Source: Sycobia sp. Sy_11
Taxonomy: Eukaryota; Arthropoda; Insecta; Hymenoptera; Epichrysomallidae
NCBI GenBank assembly: GCA_018907035.1
Contig: JACCIC010000166.1
Span: 1,034,501 to 1,098,500 of the forward strand
DNA: 64,000 bases
Reading direction: 5' to 3'
How positions within the stretch are numbered: the stretch's first letter is position 1; every line of letters begins with the position of its first letter. Under the pieces are notes generated by a model, which saw only the letters and a program-made list of their open reading frames with translations, made no database searches and was not told the DNA's origin. Below, piece after piece: positions 20,673-33,715 of the stretch. Both the position numbers and the translations under genes were made by a program.

Positions 20673-21366
20673 TTATAAGCAGATCTTGTTAACGATACTT
20701 CATCACCGAGCGTTTAAGTGATGAGAGCGGAATTTATCTAAATTAAAACTTATTAAAAATTTCTTAAGTTGGACGTGGCGAGTTCTGCCAAGAAAATCTT
20801 TCAAGTTTAAAGAATTTTATTATCCATATAAAATATTATACATATAAGATAGAATTTAATCGTCAAATTGAACCTCCCGCATTTTTACAAATTACAATAA
20901 AAGTATATATATATATATATATATATATATGCTGCAAGATTAATTATATCTATATAACGCTTTATTACATCCACATTAAACGCATGCAACGAGCACGTGG
21001 ATCGGCTTGCAAATTAGAGATTGCATTAATTTTGGCTCGATGAACGTACGTATGTACCTGAATCGATTAGGCATCGACAAGCATAGTATATATCTACACA
21101 CACACAGTACTGCTAATTTATTATTCACAATTTTGTGAAAATTATTGTTGTAAATGATATTTGTGTAACGAAAATTATATATGATCGTATATATAACAAT
21201 TGGAAAAGTTTTCCGATTTAATTTTTCTAGCTTAGGAGCAGGTGGCAATTTTAATTTCAGTTTATTAATATTTAATAAAAAACCAATAATAATTATTTTT
21301 TTATATATTCGATCATATATGAATTGAAATTGAATCAAATTTCGTACATCAAACATTTTATTTTAG

Positions 21367-21367
<1 letters not shown>

Positions 21368-21437
<70 letters not shown>
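21368..21437. repeat. (TA)n microsatellite
   Basis: A pure TA run read directly, one of the longest in the window. Confidence 0.95.
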
Positions 21438-21439
<2 letters not shown>

Positions 21440-22983
21440 CAAAAAATAATTATTCTTAGTATCTTATTATATATTAATAAACTGAAATGAAAAATTGCCA
21501 CGGAAAGAATACTTAAATCGGAAAAGGTTTTATATATATGTTTATATATGTATATATATAGTCCTTTACCTTAACTTTCAGTTTTAAACAAATTTATATG
21601 ATTATTCTTATCCACTTATCATTAGTTCCAGTTCATCGTATACATATGTGTAAATTAAGTCGAGCGATATTGATTTATTTAGATTTCTGCAGTTGATAAA
21701 AATTATCATTATTTCTATCCAATTTTTTTATAAAAATTTTTCCAAGTTATTAAACATAAAGTTGTGTTATTAAATGTTAAAATGCGAAAATCGAGAATCA
21801 CATGCAATTGGTTTAATACAGAACAAGAAATTTAGAAAAATTAAGCCTTGGTAGATATAGCTATACATATACTTTTCTTACATAATTTATATTGAAGTTA
21901 TATATAAACATATATTACTGCTTTGGATGCGGAAAATAAATGTAATTTTTATTAAGATACGTTCTCCTTATTGCCAGGATTGGCTGAAAAATTTTCTCGT
22001 TGGGTCATTTAACTATATATTTTATTAACGCTCGATCTGTCCTTCCCAAAATAAGCGCGTAATGTATAAGTAGATAAAAACCGGCTGTAACGGGCGCACA
22101 AGGTAAACTTATTCGTCGTATATAATTTTGAAACCTCGCTCTCGGCAATTCATATAGCAATTAAAATTGCCGAACAATATGGTTTTTTTTTTATATTTTC
22201 GTATGGTCTATAATTTCTATAATAATTAAGCCGTAATATAAATCATTTAAATCGATTGGATACAGAATTATGTGGTGAAAAAAAAAATTCCAATGAAGTC
22301 GCCGAAGTTTTCAATTAATACTATATGAAAAACATGAATAGAAAAGAGTATATAATATACCGAAACGCATTATTGATTATATTTAATTTATTGGTTATTA
22401 AGTAATTAAAATAATTTTAGGAGTCAATTAAGTGCTCCACATGCGATACACTGTAAATTAAAAAATACACACACAATTAATTAGAAACATATATAAATGA
22501 GTGCGCGCACGAACGTGTGTGAGTTATGTATATGTGTGTCTCTGTGTGTGTAGAATATTGTAAAACTAAAAGAATTCGGTAAAATTATAAACGACATCGA
22601 ACAATGCAATAATTTTGTTGGATTTTCTTCGGTAGTCTAGTGTACCGCATATATTTTATCATATATTATTCCAAGCGAATAATGTAGTACGTGCTATGTT
22701 AATTACAGTGAAGGACATCGAGCATTCGGAAGTTGTCATTATCTCTGGCTAAATTAGTAATTTTAAGTTGAACTATCATTGTACAACATACCTTTAGCTT
22801 ATATCAGCTAATATATATTTAGAATAGAATATGAGCCTTTTTCACTTTTACACGCCGCTTTTTTTATCAGTAGCCTAGAATCTATACCCCCGTGCCCGTA
22901 ATCCACATTATACAAATTCTCAGTGTTTTAACTTATAGAAAATCACCGGAATCGTCTGAATACAAAGGATGAATTTGTGTGCA

Positions 22984-23018
22984 TATATATATATATATAT
23001 ATATGCACTTACATCCCG

Positions 23019-23070
<52 letters not shown>
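22984..23070. repeat. Compound (TA)n microsatellite
   Basis: Two TA runs (about 22984-23004 and 23021-23070) are separated by a short unique segment. Confidence 0.9.
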
Positions 23071-23071
<1 letters not shown>

Positions 23072-24588
23072 TTACTTCCCTCGTTGCACATCAACGAACT
23101 CTCACACACCGACAAAATCCAAGGTATCGCGTGATACGTGTTAATATATATTTCTTCGAAAAGCGCTACACCGCAGTCGTACGAGGCTTCGCCCGCGGCT
23201 GCTGCAGTATAAGCCACGGAGCATGCACCAATTTTCGACTATTAAATACACTTACAACGTATAAACCTCCCACACTCTTCTCTCGTTCTCTCAATCTTAT
23301 TCACGTACATGCATTTAATATATAGACCTATATATAGATTTAAAAATACGAAAGGAATATACGCATACAACATCATGGATGCATACATACATATATACCA
23401 ACGGTGCATGCTTCCCGCGTGCATTTGCGTTTATTGCAGGCGAGTGTATAATAAGTATAAGAGAGAAAGAAAATGTGTTTGGAATGTACATAAATATGAG
23501 TAAAGAATTGAAAATGCTACACGATTACGGCATACATGGTCAAGGCATATATATAATATGCATAAGATTTTTATATAAAAATATAATAATCTTTCATAAA
23601 TAAGAGTTTAGGTATGATTAATGTAAAATTATCATATATAATAAGAAAATTAACAGAAAAGTTTTTAAAATCCATTTTTTGTAAATATTTTAGCTTTTCA
23701 ATTCAAAGCTATACCTGAGTTATATCATCTTGATAGCACAGCCAGAGGGACGAGATAGTACAAATACATAAATATATATATTTCAGGTCAGGTCCCTGAA
23801 ATGGGATCTCCCCGTTTATACCCCCTCAACCCCCTCACCGTAGTTATGTTGAAAAACTTGCTGCAACGTACCACTTGCATTATTAATTCAAAAATTAAGT
23901 CAAACCATTTGGATTATTTATGTTTTAATAAAACCGACCAAAATAAAAGCTTTTATGATATCATTCATAATACATTAAGATTAATAATAAATTAATTGTA
24001 TTTTCATACTATGGTCTACATAATTTTTATTTCAATCGTACGTTTTCAAATTTTTTGTATTTTTCAAGATAAATGTGCAATAAACAACAGCGTTTTTAGT
24101 ATCTTTATAGTGTATTTTAAGCATTAAAACATGTTTATGTTATCGTTAAACAAACTTGATTTTTATTAAAAACATTAAAGTTTATTATCTTCAAAGCAAT
24201 GAATAATATTATATACAAGTTTTTTAAAACCACTTAGTTTAATTATTTTTAATAAAAATAGAAAATAGAACTGTCACAACTTATAGCTGTGTTTTAATCT
24301 TATTCACGATAGTTATATATAATAATATATACATGGAAAGCCTGCAAATTCTTGATTTTTCATCTGGAATTTCATTTTAATTATTAACTGAATTTTTTCA
24401 AAAGAATAATAGTAATATATATTTGTTTTAATATTAAAGTAATATTTTAAAGAAAATAAGTAAGGTTTAAGGTTTTTTTATAATTACTAAAATTTAATTG
24501 CAATATATATTTTAATATATTTCAAAAATGAAAAATTAGTCTGCTATATGCCTTATACATTATCTATAATTTCAATATATATATAAGT

Positions 24589-24595
24589 GAGAGAA

Positions 24596-24662
<67 letters not shown>
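24589..24662. repeat. (GA)n microsatellite
   Basis: A nearly pure GA run with one extra G near 24610, read directly. Confidence 0.95.
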
Positions 24663-24665
<3 letters not shown>

Positions 24666-26678
24666 AAAGCGAAAGTAAGCCGAGAAAGTTACCTTTTTTT
24701 CTATAGCGAAACTTTGATTATTAAAAGATTTTCTGCAGCTTTGTATAAGAGCATCAGTTATGTAAACTTATGATATTTTAAATGCAATGAAACACTTGGC
24801 TAAACAAAAAACTGACAATATAATATACGCACTCAGAGGCGCCGAAGATTCATCTCCCGGTGCAATGTTAATATTTCTTATGCGAACGCATCGACACTTG
24901 CTGTCAGTCCACTACACGTCGAGTATAGCAACTATCTAAATAACTGATGATGTCTATCGTGATATTGGTGTATAGTACATACACACCGACGCACCGCAAT
25001 GCCGGCACTTATGCATTGCCGCCTCTCCCACTTGAATATATATATATATATATATACATATTCATACACGCACATCTCGAGACATCGTATACAGTCACCC
25101 GAGTGCATTTTTATATTAAATTCGCGCGATTGCAAGTTTCTCCTTATCGCCGCCCTGCGCGCACGATTATTTCATTCAAAGGGGTGTAACAATAACGGTG
25201 AAAAATACCGTATATCTGTCCATGTATTCAAGATCATTATTCTATAAAACAATAAAAAATTATTTTGCTCGCGTATAAAAATTTGTTCAAATATCTGCAA
25301 AACGTATACACAATCAATAACTGTTGCTCATCTCTTGAAACGTCTCAATTATAATGTATGTAAATTTTCCAAGTGCATTATAGTAATAGCCTATATAAAC
25401 TTTTCATTTTTTGGTACTGCTGCATTTACTATTCTACAATAATTAGTATCATAAAATTTATACGGAATTACGTGAACATTTTCGAAGGCATATAATTTCT
25501 AAAAATTCATTTTGAATCTTCAAATTTATATTATCCAAAATTTTTATTGCACTCAATTAAATAAATCGTTGTAAAATATTTAATAATTGAATAAAAGTTT
25601 CGTTTCTGTTCATTATTTGATTCTCTGCTAAATTTTTGTCCAGACAAAATATTTATGAACGAACATTTATTTTTTAACTAAAATGGTAAATTTAATTGAT
25701 TTTATATCGACGAATTTTTTAAAATTGATTCATTTAAGTGAACCGAATTGCCGTAATCTTGAAGAAAATGTGTTGCTTTAATTGCTATAAGACTTTTTAA
25801 TTTTAAATAATAATCATTAGAATATTTTAAAACTTGGGAAAAACTTAAGATTACGGAAATTCAGTAATTATTCCTCATACTCTACAAAGCTGTAAAAAAA
25901 TATATTATAGTAGGTTTCTATTATAGCACGTTAATATTGAAAGAAAATTCTGATTTGTACGGGAATGTATATATCACGATTGATAATATTTTCACTTAAT
26001 ACGAATAAGAAAAAAATGTTTGATTTTTTAATTTGATGAATACAAATCAAAAATTTTAATTATCGATGTAAACACTGAGAATCTGATGCTTCGAACAATA
26101 ATAGTAGTAGAGCGGTCGAATTTTACGCGTTTATATTATTGAATTAGATCGGAAAACTTGTTCAAATTAATATATAAGTAAACTCATTTTTTTTATTAAT
26201 AAACTTTGTATACGACTAGCGTGTTGTTTATGATTTTTTAAATATTTTTATTGCAAATTAAGAGAAATACTTATTAAAGAAAAAATAAATATTATTCTAT
26301 TTTGACATTCATATTACATTCTCGTACTATTTTAACAATTATTATAATAATTATATCTTTCATTTATTTAACAAATATGTTATTAATTGAATTTCAAATA
26401 ATTATTCTAAATTTTTTAAAAGAGATAACTCACTTTGGGACAGAACAGGTTAAAATTCGTGCATCGCAGGTTTTAGCTTGTTCTTTGTCTAATTTGGTCC
26501 TACAGAATAAAAACAGAGCGAATAATATCTTAGATGTGACAGTAATAATTGAATATAGTAAGTAAAAGTGTTTTATTTATTTCAAATATAATAACTAATC
26601 TTTATAATATACACTTTTTTAAAATAAAATAATATATAACATTGCATTATTTATTTTCTCATAATAGCATATAGTTAC

Positions 26679-26679
<1 letters not shown>

Positions 26680-26744
<65 letters not shown>
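26680..26744. repeat. (TA)n microsatellite
   Basis: A pure TA run read directly. Confidence 0.95.
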
Positions 26745-26749
<5 letters not shown>

Positions 26750-27217
26750 GTAACGTTAACTGAGCGTGTTATAATTATTTAAATAATTATCGTTGATTAG
26801 TATGCTATTAGTATCATCTGAAACATTTTGAAAATTATTGTATGAATATTTGGCTTTAAATTGACATAGAAGTTATTAAATTTTTATAAGACAATAAATT
26901 TTCATAACCAATTCTTTTGTACATAAAAATCTTTATTATTGCATAAAGGTTTTGTTGAATTAACAGGAAAATGACTTTCAGACATTAAAATTATTCTAAA
27001 ATTATAAAAAAGTTACTAAATTTTAGATAAATAATATACATTTATATAATAAGAACAAATAATAAAGAAATATACATTTCGGTTTTCAGATAATAGGACT
27101 ATTTAATTATTATTAAACAAAAGATTTGTAATAAATTAGAGGAGATTCATACAGTTTAAACTATTCTAATGTATAAATATTGTTGCTGCAAAATGCAGTC
27201 TTTTATACCCTTTCATC

Positions 27218-29225
27218 CAGTGGCGGATCCAGGAGCGGCCCTTGGGGGGGATTCCAAACACAAATTTAATGTTAATGTTAATAAAACTTGTATAATCAGA
27301 ATTTTTATTACGATATCGTACCATTTATTGAAAAATACGTTAAAACATCATAGAAAGAGGGAACATATACTTATTTCTTTTCAACTATGAAAACAGAAAT
27401 ATATCAATTTTAATCGAACAAAACGAAAAAACAGACATGTAAAGGCATGAAAGAATGTTTTATAATAAACATTTTGTTGATAGGTTGGAAAAATCGTTAT
27501 CTTAAGTATTTTTTAACGATTTTTGTATATCTTATTTAGAAGTGTGAGGAGGATTTATAAGTGATCCTGACTTTTTGATTTACCGCGCAACCCTACTTTC
27601 ATCACTACCATCTATCGGAAGATTACTAAAAATTTTCAGCAAGTTGTGTCCATTACTTAATTTAAAAAATTATGAATTTCTACGGATAAATGTGCATGAA
27701 AGGAGCTAATTATGGATTTGTAAGCTAATTTAGTGGAATTAATTTATCATTAGCAATATGAATGCAGATTTCAAGTTAAAAAAATATAATGCATTATTTC
27801 ATTCAGAAATATTTGAAAATTATTACATATTTTTATACACAGATACGAATTTTACACAAGTTTATTCAGAACCTCATATAAGTAAATATGTTTTTTTTTT
27901 CTTCATAATACAAATTCTAATCTATGTTTATAATAAGTTTTGGTAAACCTATCTAGAATAGAGTTTGAATCTAATTTTATATTCGAATGTATATTCAATA
28001 ATACAAGCCCTATAAGTCTATCTTCACTCATAGTTGATATTAGCCACGTTTTCAGTCTTCTCAGTGTTGAAAATGTTCTCTCGCCTTTTGCAGCACTAAC
28101 AAGCAACGTTGCTAAAATTTTCAGAAGGATATGTATAATGGGATACACATCACGCTATCGCAGAGAGAAACTCGTAGAGCCTTAGCTTTTGCAGCTGTTT
28201 GAATATTTTGCCATAATGATACAGAATCAAGTGTTTCTATTATTTTATGAAGTAAACATCGAAATTGTAAAACTTGATCATGCCGTTCGATCCATCGCGT
28301 TTCGCAAAGTCCACACAGGGAACGGTCCATTATTTTTTTAAGAATGTAAAATATTTAGATGATGCAGTAAAGAATTCTATTGTTACTTTCATTATATACC
28401 TATTGCATTCCTAACTGACTGAGCAGATGAAGATTTTGCTATAGATAGATTTAGAATATGGTTCTGACATGGAAAATAAATAGCATTAACGGCTTCTTTC
28501 TTGATTTCAGTTACAGCACCTCGTGATTCAGAAGTCATAACAGAACATCCATCTATTATTATGCCTACGCAGTATTTAAGATCCAAATTTAATTCTTTTA
28601 AATATAGAAGCACATTTCTCCCTATATTAACACCTGTTAATCAATAAATTGATATAGCATTGTCGATGGATGCCTGTGTGCTTTCAGAAGGTTTCTTTGA
28701 CAGAAGTTGTGCATGTACCACTAGCCTTTACTTATTAATTAAAGTACAATAAGTCCGATGGTATCGTTATTTTAATAATTTTATGTGCAAAATTTTGAGG
28801 AAATCAAGTTTGAATGTACGACTTTTTTACAAGCTATACATGAATTCTTACGGAAGTCAAAAAAATGTATGATGAAAAGTAACTTCTATAAAACAATAAT
28901 AAAAGAGTGTTTAAGCATAAAAAGTAATATTGATCGCACGTGGAATATGCACACTTAATTCGCCGAATTTTTTATACTATATAACTCTATATGTATGTTA
29001 ACGACATTTTATGGAATAAATTATAAGTAAGCAAAACAGAAAATGTATATTTCTATTTTGAAGTGGAAACTCTACTTAAATTATTGTTATTCTTCAAAAT
29101 GCTTATTGTGAAATTTTGATGAAATATGTTTTTAATGCACATTTGAAATTTGTTTTCTGATGTTTACATTCTTGGGGCCTGGGGGGGGGGTGCTCATCTA
29201 CATCACTCCCCTGGATCCACCACGG
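27218..29225 (-). mobile_element. Degenerate hAT DNA transposon (about 2.0 kb)
   Basis: Terminal inverted repeats: the left end starts CAGTGGCGGATCCAGG at 27218, and the right end reads CTGGATCCACCACGG to 29225, its near-complement. Flanking octamers are CTTTCATC (27210-27217) and CTTTTTTC (29226-29233), identical at 6 of 8 positions. That is the 8-bp duplication of hAT elements after decay. G-rich subterminal runs sit at both ends. The transposase remnant is on the minus strand and lacks its N-terminal DNA-binding part and a central segment, so the element is dead. Confidence 0.82.
27903..28613 (-). pseudogene. hAT transposase remnant (ZMYM1-like type)
   Basis: Three fragments in transcript order. 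28613-28392 holds the IDGCSVM segment (first catalytic Asp region) and CQNHILNL, the C-x2-H-LNL signature. 28330-28121 holds CETRWIERHD, the conserved TRW block. 28148-27903 holds the C-terminal dimerisation block with SAAKGERTFSTLRRLK and MSEDRLIGLVLLNIH. The second and third fragments abut in different frames, so the segment normally between the TRW block and the dimerisation domain is deleted. Nothing recognisable codes the N-terminal zinc finger in 28620-29160. It cannot make a functional transposase. Confidence 0.8.
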
Positions 29226-29934
29226 CTTTTTTCTTAAAATATGGATTTTACGAAAGATAAATAAGAGATAAAAATCTTTACAATATAATATTTTAGTAAT
29301 CGAAATAAATCATACTGCAATGCATTTTTTTCTTAATTTTTTTTTAAAAACTGCTATTTTTTCTCCAAAATGGACCATATTTATCATCATCAGTGGTACA
29401 AAAAATTATAAACATATGAATTTACGTTGCGGATCTCGATATACTCAACCCATGTGTTACTTGAATTGTAATAAATATAAAGATTACTTTGTTACGTAGA
29501 ATGAAAAATGTATGTTATTGTTTTTCAATATAGCTATACTTAATTTTAAATATATGTATGTACTATTAGAGAAACCAATCTTAGCGGCAAATTTCGCTAA
29601 GTTTAGTGCGAGTTTAGTTCTTTGAATAATCGTTAAATTTTCAAGATTATATATAAATTTCTTTTTTAAACAATCGGAATTATCTTGCAAATCATCAAGA
29701 CGAGTCTACAATGTGCATTGAACCAACTCCTTTGAGACCTTCTTCTACCTGCAATATATGCGTAACCATATATATTTAGGAAAAAAATGAATGACTGTTA
29801 CCTTTTTTCATTCAAATGAATTTTCAAGCTTTTGTATTGAATCATAAATATTATATTAAATCGTATAATTTGTTTCCTTTGCTATTTACAGTTATCTAAT
29901 ATTAAAGCCTTTCCGATCTCTTGCAACAAATAAT
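29226..29934. other. AT-rich spacer between transposon remnants
   Basis: No supported gene. It separates the hAT element from the palindrome. Confidence 0.5.
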
Positions 29935-30712
29935 TCCTTATACATACTTATAAGGAGAGGCTATCATACATGGGTGACGGATTTGGTTCAGATAGAGTCA
30001 AGTAACTCTCATTACATCCAAAATAAGCCCTGTAAAGTTTTAGGACTTAACGCTCTCCCGTTCCCAAGATAATAGTACTTCTTACTCAAAAAATTACTAA
30101 TGAATTTGCATATATACTGCATGTATATTAATTAAATTGCTATCGATTGATGTTCGGTTGCATCCATGTGCATTAGTATAGGCAAACAATAACCCGCTAA
30201 AACATGAAAAATAAATCGAAGTTCAATTAAAAATAACTCAGAAACTATACATTTGGAAACATTGATTCATTAGGACTGTTTTGCTTAAAATGTTATACAG
30301 TTATATAGTACTTTTTTCGTTTAATTAATTTTGGATTAATTAAATTGTACAGTAAGAGAAACTTTATTGATAACCACTATGTTTGGCATAGGATATGCGA
30401 AAAATATACTAAAATTTCAAGCAAAAGAGTTCTAATGAGAATCAATGTTTCCAAATGTACCGTTTCTGAGTTATTTTTAATTGAACTTCAATTTATTTTC
30501 CACGTTTTATCGGGTAATTGTTTGTCTATACTAATGCACAGAGATGCAACCGAACATCAAGTAAGCAAGTACCATAGTTTGTAGGTAAAGGAACGTTGCA
30601 TTCTAAAACTGTACAAAGTTCATTTTGAAGATAATCGGGGTTAGTCCGTTTAATCTGAACCAAATAGGTCATCTATATTTGATAACTTCTCCTTGTTAAA
30701 TTCAGTATGCAA
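29935..30712. repeat. Large imperfect palindrome (long inverted repeat, about 780 bp)
   Basis: The axis is at about 30332: TTTAATTAAT (30320-30329) and ATTAATTAAA (30335-30344) flank only five bases. The best-paired part runs from TTGATGTTCGGTTGCAT at 30147 to its complement ending at 30560 and covers about 150 bases per arm with few mismatches. The outer arms also match: GGATTTGGTTCAGAT near 29979-29993 pairs with ATCTGAACCAAATAGG near 30654-30669. The left arm has an extra 50 or so bases around 30075-30145, and the right arm about 50 extra around 30345-30397. It could be a foldback/MITE element or a hairpin-RNA locus. It has no coding potential beyond a chance 79-codon frame. Confidence 0.85.
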
Positions 30713-30733
30713 TATTTTTTCAATTCAATATGC

Positions 30734-30736
<3 letters not shown>

Positions 30737-30790
<54 letters not shown>
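30737..30790. repeat. (TA)n microsatellite
   Basis: A pure TA run directly outside the right arm of the palindrome. Confidence 0.95.
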
Positions 30791-30794
<4 letters not shown>

Positions 30795-30894
30795 TTTTTA
30801 TCAGCTTATGAATTTATTCATTATTTATTTAGGATTAAATTTTTGAAAATCTCTATATAAATGTACTTAAAATAGAGATGAATAATAAATAATT

Positions 30895-33715
30895 CGATTT
30901 ACGTCATAGCGTTCAAAGTAAACAGACGAGTGTTTATAATTACTCCGTTGCGTGTAGAGCGTTAAAGCCATAGGGGCTAGATCGCAAATCTTAGAACACC
31001 GCAAGTGCCTATCACAGCGAGGCATAATGGCTCCGTCACCGGCTAAAAACTCTACTACCAACGAAATACCAGTATTTTATGCAAATTCGCCAATCAATTC
31101 TAGTTATGCTGATATAATACAAAAAGTCTTAGCAAAACTATAGACGTGCACGATCGAAAATATTGTACAATCAAAAAATATACCGACTGCTTCAAGAATA
31201 TCAAGCAAATCGGATGTGCCTGTTTCTAGCAACCAATAGATTAGTTGATGAACTTACAGAAAAGTACAAGAATTTAACAATAAGACATTTGTTTCAAAAT
31301 TCCATAGAATGATCTTGTCTAATGTACCTACCAATATTCCGAATTACGTTTGTAAAAATATTTTAGAGTCTAAATGTTACTGCAGTTTCTACAGTTTCAA
31401 CACTAAAAGTCGCTATAATCAAGGAAGACTACGCTCAAGAAATGTTTCGAATCTCGATTCAAAGACCATTTGGAGAAAAAAAATTGCATTGAAGCGACAG
31501 TAGAAATATTCCTTCAAGTGCTAATACGACATAATAATAAATAATTCTTTAAATGTAAACAATAAACACAAGAACGATAATATGCTTGTAAAGGAATTAA
31601 GTAAAAATATTATTATAGTTTCTACCAAATCCAAAGAGAAATCCAAAAATCGTCCTTTTAACCATCAATATCGGCAGTAATGATAAAGTCTTCCGATAAA
31701 TTAGCTCAAAACTTATATACAAAATAAAATTGATAAAATTTAAAGAAATACACATACTGCATTTTTAATAAATGCAAAGCATAAAATGAAAAATAAAGAT
31801 GAAATGAAAAAAAAAACGAAATAGTAAAGAAGATGATCAAATAGATACAAAAACTAAGAGCAAAATAAAAAAAAAAAACAAAAAAGAAATCCAAGAAGAA
31901 CATCGAAAAGAACGAACTCGATAAAAAATTAATATCGTTTATAAATTAATTCAGTAATTTAAAAATCTAATCGACAGTGCATAAAAAGTAAAAAATCCTA
32001 TAAACATTATATAACAATATACGGACGATTTAATAGCTTTTAAAATATTCATTCAAGAACATATCTACCGGGAATGTCCAAAATATTACAATGAAATAGC
32101 ACTATAGGAGAATTGTTATAAGATAATACATGGATAATAAATAAAATTAGACAAAATATTGCAAATATAATTCAATGGAATATTATTGGATTGAATGTAT
32201 ATATTGAATATATCAATACAACATTATGCAAGAACTGATTGTAAATTATAATATTAAAATATAATCTATTTACAGGAAACAAACCTTAAAGTAACCGAAA
32301 CAATAAATTTGAAGCATTTTATTTGTTTTAATACAAACAGGCAAAATTGCATAGCTGTGTAGTGGTGGGATGAATGGCCGTGTGTATTAAAAATAATCTA
32401 TCTAGCAAAGAAATCAAAATAAATACTTCACTGAAGCAGTGGCAATAAGTATAATGCTTGGAAACACAAATATAAATATATGCAAAATTTACCTAAGCAA
32501 TAGACAGAGAGTAAATGAATCAGAATTACAATTCAAAATATACTTAACTGATCACATTCCCAAGCCATTTATACTATAAACTGGAAATATTAACAGCAAC
32601 GGTACATTGTCGGGATCGTATAAAACTGAACAAAGAAATAAATCTCTATAAACAATACTAACAGACAATATTATAACAGTTTTCCTGCATCAAAACATTC
32701 CAACATATTTTAACATACGGTTAGTATTAATCAAAAATGCCAAAAATAACGGAAAAAATACAAAAATACCACACGCCTTAGTGGAACAAGGCTTGCCAGA
32801 TAGCAATCAAACAATACAAAAGAACATATAATGTGTATAAAAGAATAATACTGAAAATAACAAAAATGAATTTAAAAAGCTAGAAGCAATAGAAAAACAC
32901 TCAATTACGCAAAATAAACATTTGGAAAAAATACTTAGAACTAATCAACAATCAAATTAGAAGTCTAATATAGTTAATCAAGGTTGAATCACTAATAAGG
33001 CTCAAAAATATCCAATGTATTAGCGAAAACATTTCCTGGAAACTCAAGTGATTGCAACCTTGAGGCTACAATTCGTAGAATATTAAACTGAAAAAGAAAA
33101 TTTATGTACGGAGGAAACAAATCAGACTGAAAAAAAATGATAATAATCCCATAAATCAAAGCCTCGGTATATGAAAGAACTAAATTTAGCTTTAAAATCA
33201 GTAAGAATTCTAGTCCTGGCCCAGATAATATTTCAAATATTTTATTAAATAACTATCAAATAAATCTATACAATGCTTACTTATGATTTATAATATAATT
33301 CGGTCTTAAAGTATCTCCGTATAATAGTAAAAAGGCAGTAGTAAGCCCTAGTAAATTAGATATCAAAGCCGAGCAAAAACAAAACAAAAACAGAAAATTA
33401 TCGACTAATCTCCTTAACGTATGTGCTGTTTTTGCAAAATTTTAGAAAAAATAATTAATAAAAGGCTCAAATGATATTTGCAATAAATAATATTATTGAC
33501 AGGTTTCGAAATGGATACAGCACCAACCACTCCATTACAGCTGACTGCTTCATCTTACTTGGAAAATATCATCTGCAATGCTTTAGCTAATTCATCTATG
33601 ATATAATATAACAAAATATTTAAATTCATATAATTAAATAATGTAAACAATGTATAGTACATTGTAGTCGCTAAACCCGTAACGGGGGATGCGATTTAAA
33701 ATAAATAAATTAAAA
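30895..33715 (+). mobile_element. Degenerate non-LTR retrotransposon (I/jockey-like LINE)
   Basis: The likely 5' UTR starts near 30895. A gag-like frame starts with ATG at 31027 (MAPSPAKNSTTNEIPVFY) but stops after 38 codons, and further pieces follow in other frames. From about 32160 there is an apurinic endonuclease remnant (IIQWNIIGLN, then VAVCIKNNLSSKEIKIN near 32377-32430). From about 33170 come reverse-transcriptase remnants: NSSPGPDNIS near 33204, LLNVCAVFAKILEKIINKRLK near 33411-33470, and DRFRNGYSTNHS near 33497-33530. The rest of the reverse transcriptase is missing, and the sequence jumps to a 3' tail ending in AAATAAATAAA near 33700. Many stops and frameshifts mark an old, dead, internally deleted copy. 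Ends are approximate, and no target duplication was recognised. Confidence 0.78.

Larger units (their letters stand above)
18607..27217. other. Long gene-poor region with many microsatellites
   Basis: No gene is recognised across about 8.6 kb. (TA)n tracts occur near 20619-20671, 20905-20930, 21368-21437, 22984-23070, 25038-25056 and 26680-26744, with a (GA)n tract near 24589-24662. The short frames there are mostly translations of these repeats. One weak exon-like segment (26423-26557) is listed under findings. GC-richer patches near 18600-18900, 23070-23300 and 24830-25190 could be regulatory or untranslated exons, but nothing identifies them. Confidence 0.5.

Noticed and set aside
30345..30584. 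79-codon plus-strand frame
   Set aside because: It lies wholly in the right arm of the palindrome, and its mirrored arm is not open in a comparable way. Probably chance.
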